From the NCBI RefSeq assembly GCF_002871005.1, contig NZ_PHSN01000016.1, positions 1 to 64,000 on the forward strand: a DNA stretch of 64,000 nucleotides. Reading direction: 5' to 3'. Below, in pieces: positions 30,184 through 42,066 of this stretch. Made by a program: the position numbers and the translations under genes. The DNA comes from Acidimangrovimonas sediminis (lineage in GTDB: Bacteria > Pseudomonadota > Alphaproteobacteria > Rhodobacterales > Rhodobacteraceae). Below the pieces are notes generated by a model. That model worked only from the letters and a program-made list of their open reading frames with translations. It was not told the DNA's origin and ran no database searches. Numbering within the stretch: the stretch's first letter is position 1; each line of letters opens with the position of its first letter.

Positions 30184-31125
30184 ATGTCCGTGAACGTGTA
30201 TTTCGCCGCCGGGGCGGCACATTGGCCAGCCTACCGCGCACCGCTGGAGCAGGCGCTGGCCGAGGCCGGGGTCGAGGCGGTGCTGAGCGACAGTGTCGAC
30301 CGGCCCGAGGAGGTGGATTACATCGTCTTCTCGCCGGGCGGGGAGATCTCCGATTTCGGGCCTTACCGCAACGCGAAGGCGGTGCTGAACCTTTGGGCCG
30401 GGGTCGAGAACATCGTGGGCAATGCGACCCTGACCCAGCCGCTGTGCCGCATGGTCGACCCGGCAATGACCGAGGGCATGGTGGAATGGGTCGTGGGCCA
30501 GGTGCTGCGGCACCACCTGGGAACCGACCTGCACGTGCTGAACCAGGACGGGATCTGGCGCCATGACCGGGCGGTGCCGCCGATCGCGCGGGAGCGGCCG
30601 GTCGCGATGCTGGGCCTTGGCGCGCTGGGGCAGGCCTGCGGGCAGGCGCTGGCGGCGCTGAACTTTCCCGTCACCGGGTGGAGCCGGTCGCAGAAGGAGG
30701 TGCCGGGGATCCGCTGCCTTTCCGGGCGGGCGGGCCTCGACGAGGCGCTGAGCGGGGCACAGATCGCCGTGCTGCTGGTGCCGCTGACGGCCGAGACGGA
30801 GAACCTGCTCGACGCCCGGCGGATCGCGCTCATGGCGCCCGGCGCCTTTGTCGTGAACCCGGGCCGGGGGCCCCTGATCGACGACGCGGCCCTGATCGCG
30901 GCGCTGGACGGCGGGCAGCTGGCGCATGCCACCCTCGACGTCTTCCGCGAGGAGCCGCTACCGCCCGCGCATCCGTTCTGGGCGCATCCGAAGGTGACGG
31001 TGACACCGCATGTGGCCTCGGAAACCCGGCCAGCGACCGCTGCACGGGTCATCGCCGAGAACATCCGCCGCGGCGAGACCGGCGCGCCCTTCCTGCACCA
31101 GGTCGACCGCACACGGGGATATTGA
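30184..31125 (+). CDS. D-2-hydroxyacid dehydrogenase (glyoxylate/hydroxypyruvate reductase A-like)
   Basis: A 313-residue NAD(P)H-dependent reductase of the GhrA group that converts glyoxylate, hydroxypyruvate or related oxoacids to hydroxyacids. The nucleotide loop AMLGLGALGQACGQAL is followed by WSRSQK, a choice that favours NADPH. The catalytic Arg is in VVNPGRGPLID and the Glu/His pair in FREEPLPPAHPFW and TPHVASET. The start at 30184 was chosen on the ribosome site AGAGGAAT. Downstream genes are a glutamine-synthetase-like enzyme and a VOC protein; a shared pathway is possible but not shown. Confidence 0.88.
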   Translation: MSVNVYFAAGAAHWPAYRAPLEQALAEAGVEAVLSDSVDRPEEVDYIVFSPGGEISDFGPYRNAKAVLNLWAGVENIVGNATLTQPLCRMVDPAMTEGMVEWVVGQVLRHHLGTDLHVLNQDGIWRHDRAVPPIARERPVAMLGLGALGQACGQALAALNFPVTGWSRSQKEVPGIRCLSGRAGLDEALSGAQIAVLLVPLTAETENLLDARRIALMAPGAFVVNPGRGPLIDDAALIAALDGGQLAHATLDVFREEPLPPAHPFWAHPKVTVTPHVASETRPATAARVIAENIRRGETGAPFLHQVDRTRGY

Positions 31126-31248
31126 GGCGGCGCGTCGCCCCCATCGCGCCCCCCGTTCGCATCTGCGCGGAGGGCGCTCGGGCGCCCTTCCCTCTCCCCT
31201 GCCGCTGTGCCACCATCCGCCGGGTTCGGGGCAGGCATAGGGACGGAT

Positions 31249-32610
31249 ATGGCGGGAAACCTGAGCTTCGACGCGCTGCGCGCGGCCGCGGCCGATGGCA
31301 CGATCGACACGGTGATTGCGGCGGGGATCGACATGCAGGGCCGCCTCATGGGCAAGCGCTTTCACGCCGCGCACTTCCTCGACAGCGCCCATGCCGAGAG
31401 CCATTGCTGCAACTACCTGCTGGCAACCGACCTGGAGATGGCGACTGTTCAGGGCTATGCCTCGACCAACTGGGACAGCGGCTATGGCGATTACGTGCTG
31501 CGCCCGGACATGGCCACGCTCCGGCGCATTCCCTGGCTGGAGGGGACCGCGCTGGTAATCTGCGACATGCTGGGTCCGGATCACACCGAGGTGCCGCAGG
31601 GCCCGCGCGCCATGCTCAAGGCGCAGGTCGCCCGGGCCGAGGCCATGGGCTACACCCCGATGATGGCAAGCGAGCTTGAATTCTTTCTGTTCTCGCAAAG
31701 CTACGACGCCCTGCGCGAGGCCGACTGGCAGCATCCGCGTACCCTGGGCGGGCAGAACATCGACTATTCGGTCTTCGGCACCACCAAGGAAGAGGACGTC
31801 ATGCGCGCGATCCGCAACGGTCTCTACGGGGCCGGGGTCGCGGTGGAATGTTCCAAAGGCGAGGCCGAGATCGGGCAGGAGGAGCTCAACACCCGGTATT
31901 CCGACGCGCTCGACGCGGCGGACATGCATGCGCTGACCAAGAACGCCTGCAAGGAGATCGCCTTTCTCAAGGGCCGGTCGCTGACCTTCATGGCCAAGTA
32001 CCGCCACGACCGCGCGGGATCGTCGAGCCATGTACACCAGTCGCTGTGGAAGGACGGAGCACCCGCCTTCCTCGACCCCGGGGCCGCGCACGGGATGTCG
32101 GCGCTGATGCGGTCCTACGTGGCGGGGCAGCTGAAATACGCGCGTGAGGTGACATGTTTCCTCGCCCCCTACGTCAACAGCTACAAGCGCTTCACCGAGG
32201 GGCTGTTTGCACCCACCAAGGCGGTCTGGAGCCTCGACAACCGTACCGCCGGCTTCCGGGTCTGCGGCGAGGGCACCAGGGGGGTGCGGATCGAGTGCCG
32301 GATCGGCGGCGCCGACCTCAACCCCTATCTCGCGATGGCGGCGCTTCTGGCCGCGGGGCTTGCGGGGATTGAGGAGGGGCTGAAGCTGGGACCGCCCGCG
32401 ACCGGCGACATCTACAAGGCCGAGGGCGTGACGGAGGTGCCGCGTACCCTGGGCGAGGCGGCGGCGGCGCTGGAGGGGTCGGTGATGCTGCGCGCAGCCT
32501 TTGGCGATGCCGTGGTCGACCACTACACCCGCGCAGCGCGCTGGGAGATCGAGGAGCAGAACCGCGTGGTGACCGACTGGGAACGCCGCCGTGGGCTGGA
32601 ACTGGCATGA
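31249..32610 (+). CDS. Glutamine synthetase family protein (gamma-glutamyl ligase)
   Basis: A 453-residue ATP-dependent ligase with the GS beta-grasp N domain and catalytic domain. Motifs include ASELEFFLF (metal Glu residues), SSSHVHQSLW (ATP/metal His), and NRTAGFRVCGEGTRGVRIEC with the substrate Arg. It lacks the adenylylated Tyr region of GlnA and resembles the PuuA/gamma-glutamylamine ligase branch, which ligates glutamate to an amine rather than to ammonia. The start at 31249 matches the family N terminus better than an ATG 42 bases earlier. Its stop overlaps the VOC gene by 4 bp (ATGA). The amine is unknown. Confidence 0.85.
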   Translation: MAGNLSFDALRAAAADGTIDTVIAAGIDMQGRLMGKRFHAAHFLDSAHAESHCCNYLLATDLEMATVQGYASTNWDSGYGDYVLRPDMATLRRIPWLEGTALVICDMLGPDHTEVPQGPRAMLKAQVARAEAMGYTPMMASELEFFLFSQSYDALREADWQHPRTLGGQNIDYSVFGTTKEEDVMRAIRNGLYGAGVAVECSKGEAEIGQEELNTRYSDALDAADMHALTKNACKEIAFLKGRSLTFMAKYRHDRAGSSSHVHQSLWKDGAPAFLDPGAAHGMSALMRSYVAGQLKYAREVTCFLAPYVNSYKRFTEGLFAPTKAVWSLDNRTAGFRVCGEGTRGVRIECRIGGADLNPYLAMAALLAAGLAGIEEGLKLGPPATGDIYKAEGVTEVPRTLGEAAAALEGSVMLRAAFGDAVVDHYTRAARWEIEEQNRVVTDWERRRGLELA

Positions 32611-33014
32611 TCCGCGCCATCGACCACGTCGTCCTGACGGTCCGCGACCCGGATGAAGCGGCGGCGTTCTATGCCCGCGTCCTGGGGATGGAGCCGGTCA
32701 CGTTCGGCGCGGGCCGCCGGGCGCTGCGCTTCGGCGCGCAGAAGATCAACCTGCAAAGCCTCGGGCAGGAAACCCGCAACCACGCCTGCATCGGATCGGG
32801 CGACCTGTGCCTTCTGACCGACCTGTCGCCCGGGGACGTCGTGACACGGCTGACCGCCGAGGGGGTTGCCGGGATCGAGGGGCCGGTGACGCGGTCGGGC
32901 GCGCGGGGACCGATCACCTCGGTCTATTTCACCGACCCCGACGGCAACCTGATCGAGATTTCCAGCTACACCGCGCCCGGGGACCACGGCCCCGACGGCG
33001 GCAAGACGGCCTAG
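32607..33014 (+). CDS. VOC family protein (glyoxalase/bleomycin-resistance fold)
   Basis: A 135-residue protein with the paired beta-alpha-beta-beta-beta modules of the vicinal oxygen chelate fold. Candidate metal ligands are His7 in AIDHVVLTV and the Glu in DPDGNLIEISSY. It is translationally coupled to the glutamine-synthetase-like gene (ATGA overlap). Relatives include lyases, dioxygenases and dehydratases; the reaction cannot be assigned. The AVERGMTPV-like N terminus of true glyoxalase I is absent. Confidence 0.85.
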   Translation: MIRAIDHVVLTVRDPDEAAAFYARVLGMEPVTFGAGRRALRFGAQKINLQSLGQETRNHACIGSGDLCLLTDLSPGDVVTRLTAEGVAGIEGPVTRSGARGPITSVYFTDPDGNLIEISSYTAPGDHGPDGGKTA

Positions 33015-34325
<1,311 letters not shown>

Positions 34326-34381
34326 GCCGGATCGCCCTGCCCCGATGCCGCCCCGCGGGCCGGCATCGCCCGAAACCGACA

Positions 34382-34416
34382 CGCCGCCCCGCACCGGAGG
34401 GCGGCGTTTCGCTTTC
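34382..34416 (+). terminator. Intrinsic terminator after mdh
   Basis: CGCCGCCC (34382-34389) pairs with GGGCGGCG (34399-34406), followed by TTTCGCTTTC. A GC stem plus T-rich tail, 57 bp after the mdh stop. Confidence 0.65.
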
Positions 34417-34422
34417 TGCACC

Positions 34423-34457
34423 CGGCCGAGTCGGCCTTCGGCGGGGCGACTCGGCCG
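34423..34457. promoter_or_regulatory. 11-bp perfect hairpin between mdh and sucC
   Basis: CGGCCGAGTCG (34423-34433) and CGACTCGGCCG (34447-34457) flank a 13-base loop, just after the mdh terminator. It could be a second terminator or an RNA-processing stem. A related GGCCGACTCGGCC occurs near 18640. Confidence 0.4.
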
Positions 34458-34493
34458 CGACACCCCGTCGCAGGGGTTAACGACTCCCTGCTT

Positions 34494-34522
34494 GTGATCA
34501 CGCCCTGGAAAACTGTGATCAC
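34494..34522. promoter_or_regulatory. Twin GTGATCAC palindromes, candidate operator for sucC
   Basis: Two exact copies of the palindrome GTGATCAC (34494-34501 and 34515-34522) have centres 21 bp apart, two helical turns, so both face the same side of the DNA. The outer context TTGTGATCAC...TGTGATCACAA extends the symmetry. They lie 109 bp before sucC in an AT-richer stretch likely to hold its promoter. The remaining part of the 305-bp gap shows no gene. Confidence 0.55.
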
Positions 34523-34630
34523 AAAACCCGCGAATTTCAGCCGAAACCCGGAAATCACGCAGGAATTTCTTTCCCCACGGTTTTCGATATGCCATGCGGG
34601 CCCAAATTCCACGACAGACGGGACGAGTTC

Positions 34631-35824
<1,194 letters not shown>

Positions 35825-35879
35825 TCCTCAAGATATGGTATGAGTGTGCACCTGTAGTGCAATGAAAGGGGATTAGGGA

Positions 35880-36155
35880 ATGAGGAAACACCTTCCGAAA
35901 GCGGCGCTGATCGGGTTCGTCGGCTGCCTGGCACTTGCCGGGTGCGGCGAACAGGTCAAGGTCGTGGATCACGAGGTTGCGGGCACGACGGACTGCCCGA
36001 ACATGGATCCGGTCGCGCAGAAGTACATGCATGGCACGCCCAGCGTGCCGGTGCGCTGCGAGCCGCAGAAGGTGAACTACTGGGATCCGACGGTCACCAC
36101 GACCGGAGGTCATTCGACGCCCACGGCGGCCGACGCCACCAAGACGACGGGCTGA
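35880..36155 (+). CDS. Small lipoprotein of unknown function between sucC and sucD
   Basis: A 91-residue product with a lipoprotein signal: [20 protein letters not shown] then the lipobox LAGC with Cys22, followed by GEQ. Two further cysteines (TDCPNMD and VRCEPQK) may form a disulfide. The C-terminal Thr/Ser-rich tail is low-complexity. No domain is recognised. It is in the sucCD unit, 55 bp after sucC and 152 bp before sucD, with a 12-bp hairpin after it. The placement is odd for an envelope protein. Confidence 0.8.
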   Translation: MRKHLPKAALIGFVGCLALAGCGEQVKVVDHEVAGTTDCPNMDPVAQKYMHGTPSVPVRCEPQKVNYWDPTVTTTGGHSTPTAADATKTTG

Positions 36156-36166
36156 GACGAACCCCA

Positions 36167-36198
36167 TGGCGCGGCGGCCGGGCTGAGCCGCCGCGCCA
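36167..36198 (+). terminator. 12-bp perfect hairpin between the lipoprotein gene and sucD
   Basis: TGGCGCGGCGGC pairs fully with GCCGCCGCGCCA around an 8-base loop, 11 bp after the lipoprotein stop. There is no T-run. A second stem, CCGCCG/CGGCGG, lies at 36216-36234. It may attenuate read-through or protect an upstream mRNA end. sucD would then need read-through or its own promoter. Confidence 0.4.
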
Positions 36199-36307
36199 CG
36201 ACCGCCCTGCCCCCCCGCCGGTCGAAACGGCGGCAGGAAGAATTTTGCAGCCAAGTGAATACAGGCGCCCCCGGGTGCCGACCCCAAGGACCAAGCAGGA
36301 GGGCCAG

Positions 36308-37192
36308 ATGGCCGTACTCGTCGACAAGAACACCCGCGTGATCTGCCAGGGCATCACCGGCAGCCAGGGCACCTTCCACACCGAACAGGCGATCGCCTAC
36401 GGCACCCAGATGGTCGGCGGCGTGACCCCGGGCAAGGGCGGCCAGAGCCACCTCGACCTGCCGGTCTTCGACTCGGTCCACGAGGCCGTCGCCAAGACCG
36501 AGGCCAACGCCTCGGTGATCTACGTTCCCCCGCCCTTCGCCGCGGATTCGATCCTCGAGGCGATCGACGCCGAGATCGAGCTGATCGTCTGCATCACCGA
36601 AGGTATCCCGGTGCTCGACATGATGCGCGTGAAGCGCGCGCTGAACGGGTCGAAATCGCGCCTGATCGGGCCGAACTGCCCCGGCATCATGACCCCCGGC
36701 GAATGCAAGATCGGCATCATGCCGGGCAGCATCTTCAGCCGCGGCTCGGTCGGCGTCGTGTCGCGTTCGGGCACCCTGACCTACGAGGCGGTCAAGCAGA
36801 CCACCGACGTGGGCCTGGGCCAATCGTCGGCCGTGGGCATCGGCGGCGACCCGATCAAGGGGATGGAGCACCTCGACGTGCTCGAGATGTTCCTTGCCGA
36901 TGACGAGACCCAGTCGATCATCATGATCGGCGAGATCGGCGGTTCGGCCGAAGAAGAGGCCGCGCAGTTCCTCAAGGACGAGGCCAAGAAGGGCCGCAAG
37001 AAGCCGGTCGCCGGTTTCATCGCGGGCCGCACCGCCCCTCCCGGCCGCCGCATGGGCCATGCCGGCGCCATCGTTTCGGGCGGCAAGGGCGACGCGGAAT
37101 CGAAGATCGAGGCCATGAAATCGGCTGGCATCGTCGTGGCCGACAGCCCGGCGACCCTGGGCGAGGCCGTGCTGAAAGCGATCAAGGGGTAA
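36308..37192 (+). CDS. sucD: Succinyl-CoA synthetase (ADP-forming), alpha subunit
   Basis: SucD carries the phospho-histidine and CoA site. The 294-residue protein begins [24 protein letters not shown]. It has the CoA motif [10 protein letters not shown] (about 38-47), [21 protein letters not shown] (about 120-140), and the active-site His in [14 protein letters not shown] (about 249). An AGGAGGG ribosome site precedes it. A strong terminator follows 125 bp later. Confidence 0.97.
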   Translation: MAVLVDKNTRVICQGITGSQGTFHTEQAIAYGTQMVGGVTPGKGGQSHLDLPVFDSVHEAVAKTEANASVIYVPPPFAADSILEAIDAEIELIVCITEGIPVLDMMRVKRALNGSKSRLIGPNCPGIMTPGECKIGIMPGSIFSRGSVGVVSRSGTLTYEAVKQTTDVGLGQSSAVGIGGDPIKGMEHLDVLEMFLADDETQSIIMIGEIGGSAEEEAAQFLKDEAKKGRKKPVAGFIAGRTAPPGRRMGHAGAIVSGGKGDAESKIEAMKSAGIVVADSPATLGEAVLKAIKG

Positions 37193-37497
37193 CGACCATG
37201 CGACCGGCGGCAGCCAGCGCTCTGCCCGTGACCCGACAGCGCCGCGCACCGCGGCCTGCCGGTGCGCGCTGCGCGGCTGCCCCGGTTCCGCATTTCGTGC
37301 CGAAGACCCTTGTTTCATCCGCCGCCGGCCCCGCCGCGGCGGATTTTTCCCCTCGGGCCGGGTCACTGGCGACGCGGCCCGATCGCCATGTTTTCCGACC
37401 CCTCGCGCTGACCGTGCGCCCCGGGCCAGACCGGACGCAGGCTGGCAGCCCGTGCCCGAGCACCTATCTAGACGGTCAAACCCAGTGAGGTGACACC
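37193..37497. other. 305-bp non-coding gap between sucD and sucA
   Basis: It contains a strong intrinsic terminator (37317-37348) and then the probable sucA promoter region, with TATCTA near 37466 as a weak -10 candidate and GAGGTGA as the sucA ribosome site. An open frame across it is Ala/Arg/Pro-rich, runs through the terminator stem, and is not a credible gene. Confidence 0.5.
37317..37348 (+). terminator. Intrinsic terminator after sucD
   Basis: ATCCGCCGC (37317-37325) pairs with GCGGCGGAT (37336-37344), followed by TTTT. It separates the sucCD unit from the sucAB-lpd unit. Confidence 0.75.
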
Positions 37498-40452
37498 ATG
37501 ACCGAGCAATCCCCCAACGAACAATTCCGCTCCTCGTCCTTCCTCGACGGGGCGAACGCCGATTACATCGACCAGCTCGAGGCGCGCTATGTCGCCGACC
37601 CGAACAGCGTCGACCCCGAATGGGCCGCGTTCTTCGCCGCGATCGGCGATGCCGGCACCGACGCCAAGCAGGCCGCCGCTGGCCCGAGCTGGGCGCGCAC
37701 CGATTGGCCCCCTGCCCCGCAGGACGAGCTGACCTCGGCCCTGACCGGCGAATGGCCCGCGACCGAGATGAAGGATGCGGGCAAGAAGATCTCGAAGGAG
37801 GCGCAGAAGGCCGGCGTCAGCCTGACCGACGATCAGGTCCAGCGCGCCGTGCTGGATTCGATCCGCGCGCTGATGCTGATCCGCGCCTATCGGATCCGCG
37901 GCCACCTTGCCGCAGACCTCGACCCGCTGCGGATGCACGAGGAGAGCAAGTTCCCCGAGCTCGACCCGAAATCCTACGGCTTCACCGAGGCCGACATGGA
38001 CCGGCCGATCTTCATCGACAACGTGCTGGGGATGCAGTTGGCGTCGATGCGCCAGATCGTCGACATCGTGAAGCGCACCTATTGCGGCACTTTCGCGCTG
38101 CAGTACATGCACATCTCGAACCCCGAGGAATCGAGCTGGCTGAAAGAGCGGATCGAAGGCTACGGCAAGGAGATCAGCTTTACCCGTGAGGGCCGCCGCG
38201 CGATCCTCAACAAGCTGGTCGAGGCCGAGGGCTTCGAGAAGTTCCTGCACGTCAAGTACATGGGCACCAAGCGCTTCGGCCTCGACGGCGGCGAAAGCCT
38301 GATCCCGGCGATGGAGCAGATCATCAAGCGCGGCGGCGCGCTGGGTGTGAAGGAGGTCGTCGTGGGCATGCCCCACCGCGGGCGCCTGTCGGTCCTGTCG
38401 AACGTGATGATGAAGCCCTACCGGGCGATCTTCAACGAATTCCAGGGCGGCAGCTTCAAGCCCGAGGACGTGGACGGTTCGGGTGACGTGAAATACCACC
38501 TTGGCGCCTCGTCCGACCGCACCTTCGACGGCAACACCGTCCACCTTTCGCTGACCGCGAACCCCTCGCACCTCGAGGCTGTGAACCCGGTCGTGCTGGG
38601 CAAGGCGCGCGCCAAGCAGTCGCAGCTGAACGACCCGACCCGCAGCCAGGTGCTGCCGATCCTGCTGCACGGCGACGCGGCCTTCGCGGGCCAGGGCGTG
38701 GTGGCGGAATGCTTCGGCATGACCGGCCTTGTCGGGCATCGCACCGGCGGGACGATCCACATCGTCGTGAACAACCAGATCGGCTTCACCACGGCGCCGC
38801 ACTTCTCGCGCTCGTCGCCCTACCCGACCGACATCGCCCTGATGGTCGAGGCGCCGATCTTCCACGTCAACGGGGATGACCCCGAGGCCGTGGTGCATGC
38901 CGCCAAGGTCGCGACGGAATTCCGCCAGAAGTTCCACAAGGACGTGGTCATCGACATCTTCTGCTATCGCCGCTTCGGTCACAACGAAGGCGACGAGCCG
39001 ATGTTCACCAACCCGATCATGTACACCAAGATCAAGAAGCAGAAGACCACGCTTCAGCTGTACACCGACCGGCTGGTCAAGGACGGCCTGATCCCCGAGG
39101 GCGAGATCGAGGACATGAAGGCCGCGTTCCAGGCCCATCTGAACGAGGAATTCGAGGCCGGCAAGGAATACAAGCCGAACAAGGCCGACTGGCTGGACGG
39201 CCGCTGGTCGGGCATCGACCGCGAGGGGGCCGAGTACCAGGCCGGCCAGACCGCGATTTCGCCCGACACGATGGCCGATGTCGGCGCCGCGCTGACCCGG
39301 GTTCCGGACGGCTTCCACCTGCACAAGACGGTGGGGCGCCTGCTCGACTCGAAGAAGAAGATGTTCGAGGAAGGCAAGGGCTTCGACTGGGCGACCGCCG
39401 AGGCGCTGGCCTTCGGCAGCCTCGTGACCGAGGGCTTCCCGGTGCGCCTGGCGGGCCAGGACAGCGGCCGCGGCACCTTCTCGCAGCGCCACTCGGCCCT
39501 GATCGACCAGGAAACGGAAGAGCGTTTCTACCCGCTCAACAACATCCGCGAAGGTCAGGCGCGCTATGACGCGATCGACTCGATGCTGTCGGAATACGCG
39601 GTGCTGGGCTTCGAGTACGGCTATTCGCTGGCCGAACCCAACGCGCTGGTGATGTGGGAGGCCCAGTTCGGCGACTTCGCCAACGGCGCCCAGATCATGT
39701 TCGACCAGTTCATCTCGTCGGGCGAGCGCAAGTGGCTCCGGATGTCGGGCCTCGTGATGCTGCTGCCACACGGGTTCGAAGGCCAGGGCCCCGAGCACTC
39801 CTCGGCGCGGCTGGAACGGTTCCTGCAGATGTCGGCGGAAGACAACTGGATCGTCGCCAACTGCTCGACGCCCGCGAACTACTTCCACATCCTGCGCCGC
39901 CAGCTGCACCGCAGCTTCCGCAAGCCGCTGGTCCTGATGACGCCGAAATCGCTTCTGCGTCACCCGATGTGCATCTCGGATGCCGACGACTTCACCACCG
40001 GCTCGCATTTCCACCGCGTGCTGTGGGACGACGCCGAAAAGGGCCATTCGGACACCCAGCTGGTCGCCGACGACAAGATCAAGCGCGTCGTCATGTGTTC
40101 GGGCAAGGTCTACTACGACCTTCTCGCGCAGCGCGACGAGCGGGGCCTCGACGATGTCTATCTGATGCGGGTCGAACAGTTCTATCCCTTCCCGGCGCTG
40201 GCGCTGGTGAAGGAGCTCGAGCGGTTCAAGCAGGCCGAGATCGTCTGGTGCCAGGAAGAGCCGAAGAACCAGGGTGCCTGGAGCTTCATGGAACCGAACA
40301 TCGAATGGGTGCTGACCCGGATCGGGGCGAAGCATTCGCGGCCCCGCTACGTCGGCCGTGCCGCGTCGGCCTCGCCGGCGACCGGTCTGGCCAGCCAGCA
40401 CAAGAAACAGCAGGAAGCGCTCGTCAACGAAGCGCTGACGATCGAAGGATAA
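37498..40452 (+). CDS. sucA: 2-oxoglutarate dehydrogenase, E1 component
   Basis: SucA is the ThDP-dependent decarboxylase of the 2-oxoglutarate dehydrogenase complex. The 984-residue protein has the typical N-terminal E2-docking segment (SSFLDGANADYIDQLEARYV), then VVVGMPHRGRLSVLSNV, the ThDP/Mg motif GDAAFAGQGVVAE...NNQIGFTT (about 392-425), the pyrimidine domain with RGTFSQRHS, and LLPHGFEGQGPEHSSARLER near the active site. Length is normal. sucB follows after 6 bp. The unit runs sucA-sucB-MAPEG-MAPEG-membrane protein-lpdA. Confidence 0.97.
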   Translation: MTEQSPNEQFRSSSFLDGANADYIDQLEARYVADPNSVDPEWAAFFAAIGDAGTDAKQAAAGPSWARTDWPPAPQDELTSALTGEWPATEMKDAGKKISKEAQKAGVSLTDDQVQRAVLDSIRALMLIRAYRIRGHLAADLDPLRMHEESKFPELDPKSYGFTEADMDRPIFIDNVLGMQLASMRQIVDIVKRTYCGTFALQYMHISNPEESSWLKERIEGYGKEISFTREGRRAILNKLVEAEGFEKFLHVKYMGTKRFGLDGGESLIPAMEQIIKRGGALGVKEVVVGMPHRGRLSVLSNVMMKPYRAIFNEFQGGSFKPEDVDGSGDVKYHLGASSDRTFDGNTVHLSLTANPSHLEAVNPVVLGKARAKQSQLNDPTRSQVLPILLHGDAAFAGQGVVAECFGMTGLVGHRTGGTIHIVVNNQIGFTTAPHFSRSSPYPTDIALMVEAPIFHVNGDDPEAVVHAAKVATEFRQKFHKDVVIDIFCYRRFGHNEGDEPMFTNPIMYTKIKKQKTTLQLYTDRLVKDGLIPEGEIEDMKAAFQAHLNEEFEAGKEYKPNKADWLDGRWSGIDREGAEYQAGQTAISPDTMADVGAALTRVPDGFHLHKTVGRLLDSKKKMFEEGKGFDWATAEALAFGSLVTEGFPVRLAGQDSGRGTFSQRHSALIDQETEERFYPLNNIREGQARYDAIDSMLSEYAVLGFEYGYSLAEPNALVMWEAQFGDFANGAQIMFDQFISSGERKWLRMSGLVMLLPHGFEGQGPEHSSARLERFLQMSAEDNWIVANCSTPANYFHILRRQLHRSFRKPLVLMTPKSLLRHPMCISDADDFTTGSHFHRVLWDDAEKGHSDTQLVADDKIKRVVMCSGKVYYDLLAQRDERGLDDVYLMRVEQFYPFPALALVKELERFKQAEIVWCQEEPKNQGAWSFMEPNIEWVLTRIGAKHSRPRYVGRAASASPATGLASQHKKQQEALVNEALTIEG

Positions 40453-40458
40453 ACAGAT

Positions 40459-42000
40459 ATGTCTACGGAAGTGCGTGTTCCCACGCTGGGTGAAAGCGTC
40501 TCGGAAGCCACCGTCGCCACCTGGTTCAAGAAGCCCGGCGACAGCGTCGCGGTCGACGAGATGCTGTGCGAACTGGAAACCGACAAGGTGACCGTCGAGG
40601 TTCCCAGCCCGGTTTCCGGCATCCTTGACGAGATCGTCGCGAACGAAGGCGACACGGTCGGCGTGAACGCCCTGCTCGCCCAGGTCGCCGAGGCCGGCGC
40701 CGCCGGGTCGGAAGAGACCAAGCCGCGCAAGTCGGCGGACGAGGCGCCCAAGGCCGCCGAGGCCGCCGAGGGCGGCGAGGGCAAATCGGTCGACGTCATG
40801 GTGCCGACCCTGGGCGAGAGCGTGAGCGAAGCCACCGTCGCCACCTGGTTCAAGAAGGAAGGCGACACCGTCGCGCAGGACGAGATGCTGTGCGAGCTTG
40901 AGACCGACAAGGTCTCGGTCGAGGTTCCCTCGCCCGCCGCCGGTGTGCTGGGCAAGATCCTCGCCGGTGAAGGCGAGACGGTGTCTGCCGGCGGCAAGCT
41001 GGCGGTGCTGTCCTCGGGCGGTGCCGTGACGCCGTCGTCGGAAGGTGCGGCCCCCGCGTCTTCCCCCGCTCAGGCCGAGGCGCCCGCCGCCTCGGGCAAG
41101 AAGGACGTGGAGGATGCGCCCTCGGCCAAGAAGGCGATGGCCGATGCCGGCCTGAACCGTGACCAGGTGCAGGGCACCGGCCGCGACGGCCGGGTGATGA
41201 AGGAAGACGTGGCCAAGGCGATCGCCGCCGGAACCTCGGCGTCGAAGACCGCCAGCGCCCCGGCGCCGGCGCAGCGCGCCCCCGTGCCGGCCGACGACGC
41301 CGCCCGCGAGGAGCGGGTCAAGATGACCCGCCTGCGCCAGACCATCGCCCGCCGCCTGAAGGACGCGCAGAACACTGCCGCGATGCTGACGACCTACAAC
41401 GAGGTCGACATGCAGGCGATCATGGACCTGCGCAACGAGTACAAGGGTATCTTCGAGAAGAAGCACGGGGTGAAGCTGGGCTTCATGTCCTTCTTCGTGA
41501 AGGCCTGCTGCCACGCGCTGAAGGAGGTTCCCGACGTCAATGCCGAGATCGACGGCACCGAGGTGATCTACAAGAACTACGTCCACATGGGCGTGGCCGT
41601 GGGCACGCCCTCGGGCCTTGTCGTGCCGGTGGTGCGTGACGCCGACCAGATGTCCTTTGCCGCGATCGAGAAGAAGATCGCCGAGCTTGGCACCCGGGCG
41701 CGCGACGGCAAGCTGTCGATGGCCGAGATGCAGGGCGGTTCGTTCACCATCTCGAACGGCGGCGTCTACGGGTCGCTGATGTCCTCGCCGATCCTGAACC
41801 CGCCGCAGTCGGGCATCCTGGGCATGCACAAGATCCAGGAACGCCCGATGGTCGTCGGCGGCCAGATCGTCATCCGCCCGATGATGTACCTCGCGCTCAG
41901 CTACGATCACCGCATCGTCGACGGCAAGGGCGCGGTGACCTTCCTCGTCCGCGTCAAGGAAGCGCTCGAGGATCCGCGCCGCCTGCTGATGGATCTGTAA
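40459..42000 (+). CDS. sucB: 2-oxoglutarate dehydrogenase E2, dihydrolipoyl succinyltransferase with two lipoyl domains
   Basis: SucB transfers the succinyl group to CoA and forms the complex core. Unlike the usual single-lipoyl E2 of about 400 residues, this 513-residue protein has two lipoyl domains. The first (about 2-77) has lipoyl Lys43 in ELETDKVTV, the second (about 112-190) has Lys about 150 in ELETDKVSV; both start [19 protein letters not shown]. Ala/Pro/Glu-rich linkers follow each. Then come the E1/E3-binding domain ([12 protein letters not shown]...[11 protein letters not shown], about 215-250) and the catalytic domain with [12 protein letters not shown] (His about 484, Asp about 488). 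The near-identity of the two domains suggests internal duplication; I believe double lipoyl domains also occur in related Rhodobacterales. Confidence 0.96.
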   Translation: MSTEVRVPTLGESVSEATVATWFKKPGDSVAVDEMLCELETDKVTVEVPSPVSGILDEIVANEGDTVGVNALLAQVAEAGAAGSEETKPRKSADEAPKAAEAAEGGEGKSVDVMVPTLGESVSEATVATWFKKEGDTVAQDEMLCELETDKVSVEVPSPAAGVLGKILAGEGETVSAGGKLAVLSSGGAVTPSSEGAAPASSPAQAEAPAASGKKDVEDAPSAKKAMADAGLNRDQVQGTGRDGRVMKEDVAKAIAAGTSASKTASAPAPAQRAPVPADDAAREERVKMTRLRQTIARRLKDAQNTAAMLTTYNEVDMQAIMDLRNEYKGIFEKKHGVKLGFMSFFVKACCHALKEVPDVNAEIDGTEVIYKNYVHMGVAVGTPSGLVVPVVRDADQMSFAAIEKKIAELGTRARDGKLSMAEMQGGSFTISNGGVYGSLMSSPILNPPQSGILGMHKIQERPMVVGGQIVIRPMMYLALSYDHRIVDGKGAVTFLVRVKEALEDPRRLLMDL

Positions 42001-42022
42001 TCCCGCGGATCCTTTCAACACA

Positions 42023-42046
42023 GCCCCGGCCTTCCTGGGCCGGGGC
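42023..42046 (+). terminator. Hairpin after sucB
   Basis: GCCCCGGCC (42023-42031) pairs with GGCCGGGGC (42038-42046), 22 bp after the sucB stop. There is no T-run; it may reduce rather than stop transcription into the MAPEG genes and lpdA. Confidence 0.45.
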
Positions 42047-42066
42047 CCCAACCAGGGCCCGAGACA

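Noticed and set aside
37198-37488. A 96-codon open frame between sucD and sucA
   Set aside because: Its composition is Ala/Arg/Pro-rich, it runs through an intrinsic terminator, and it has no ribosome site or domain.
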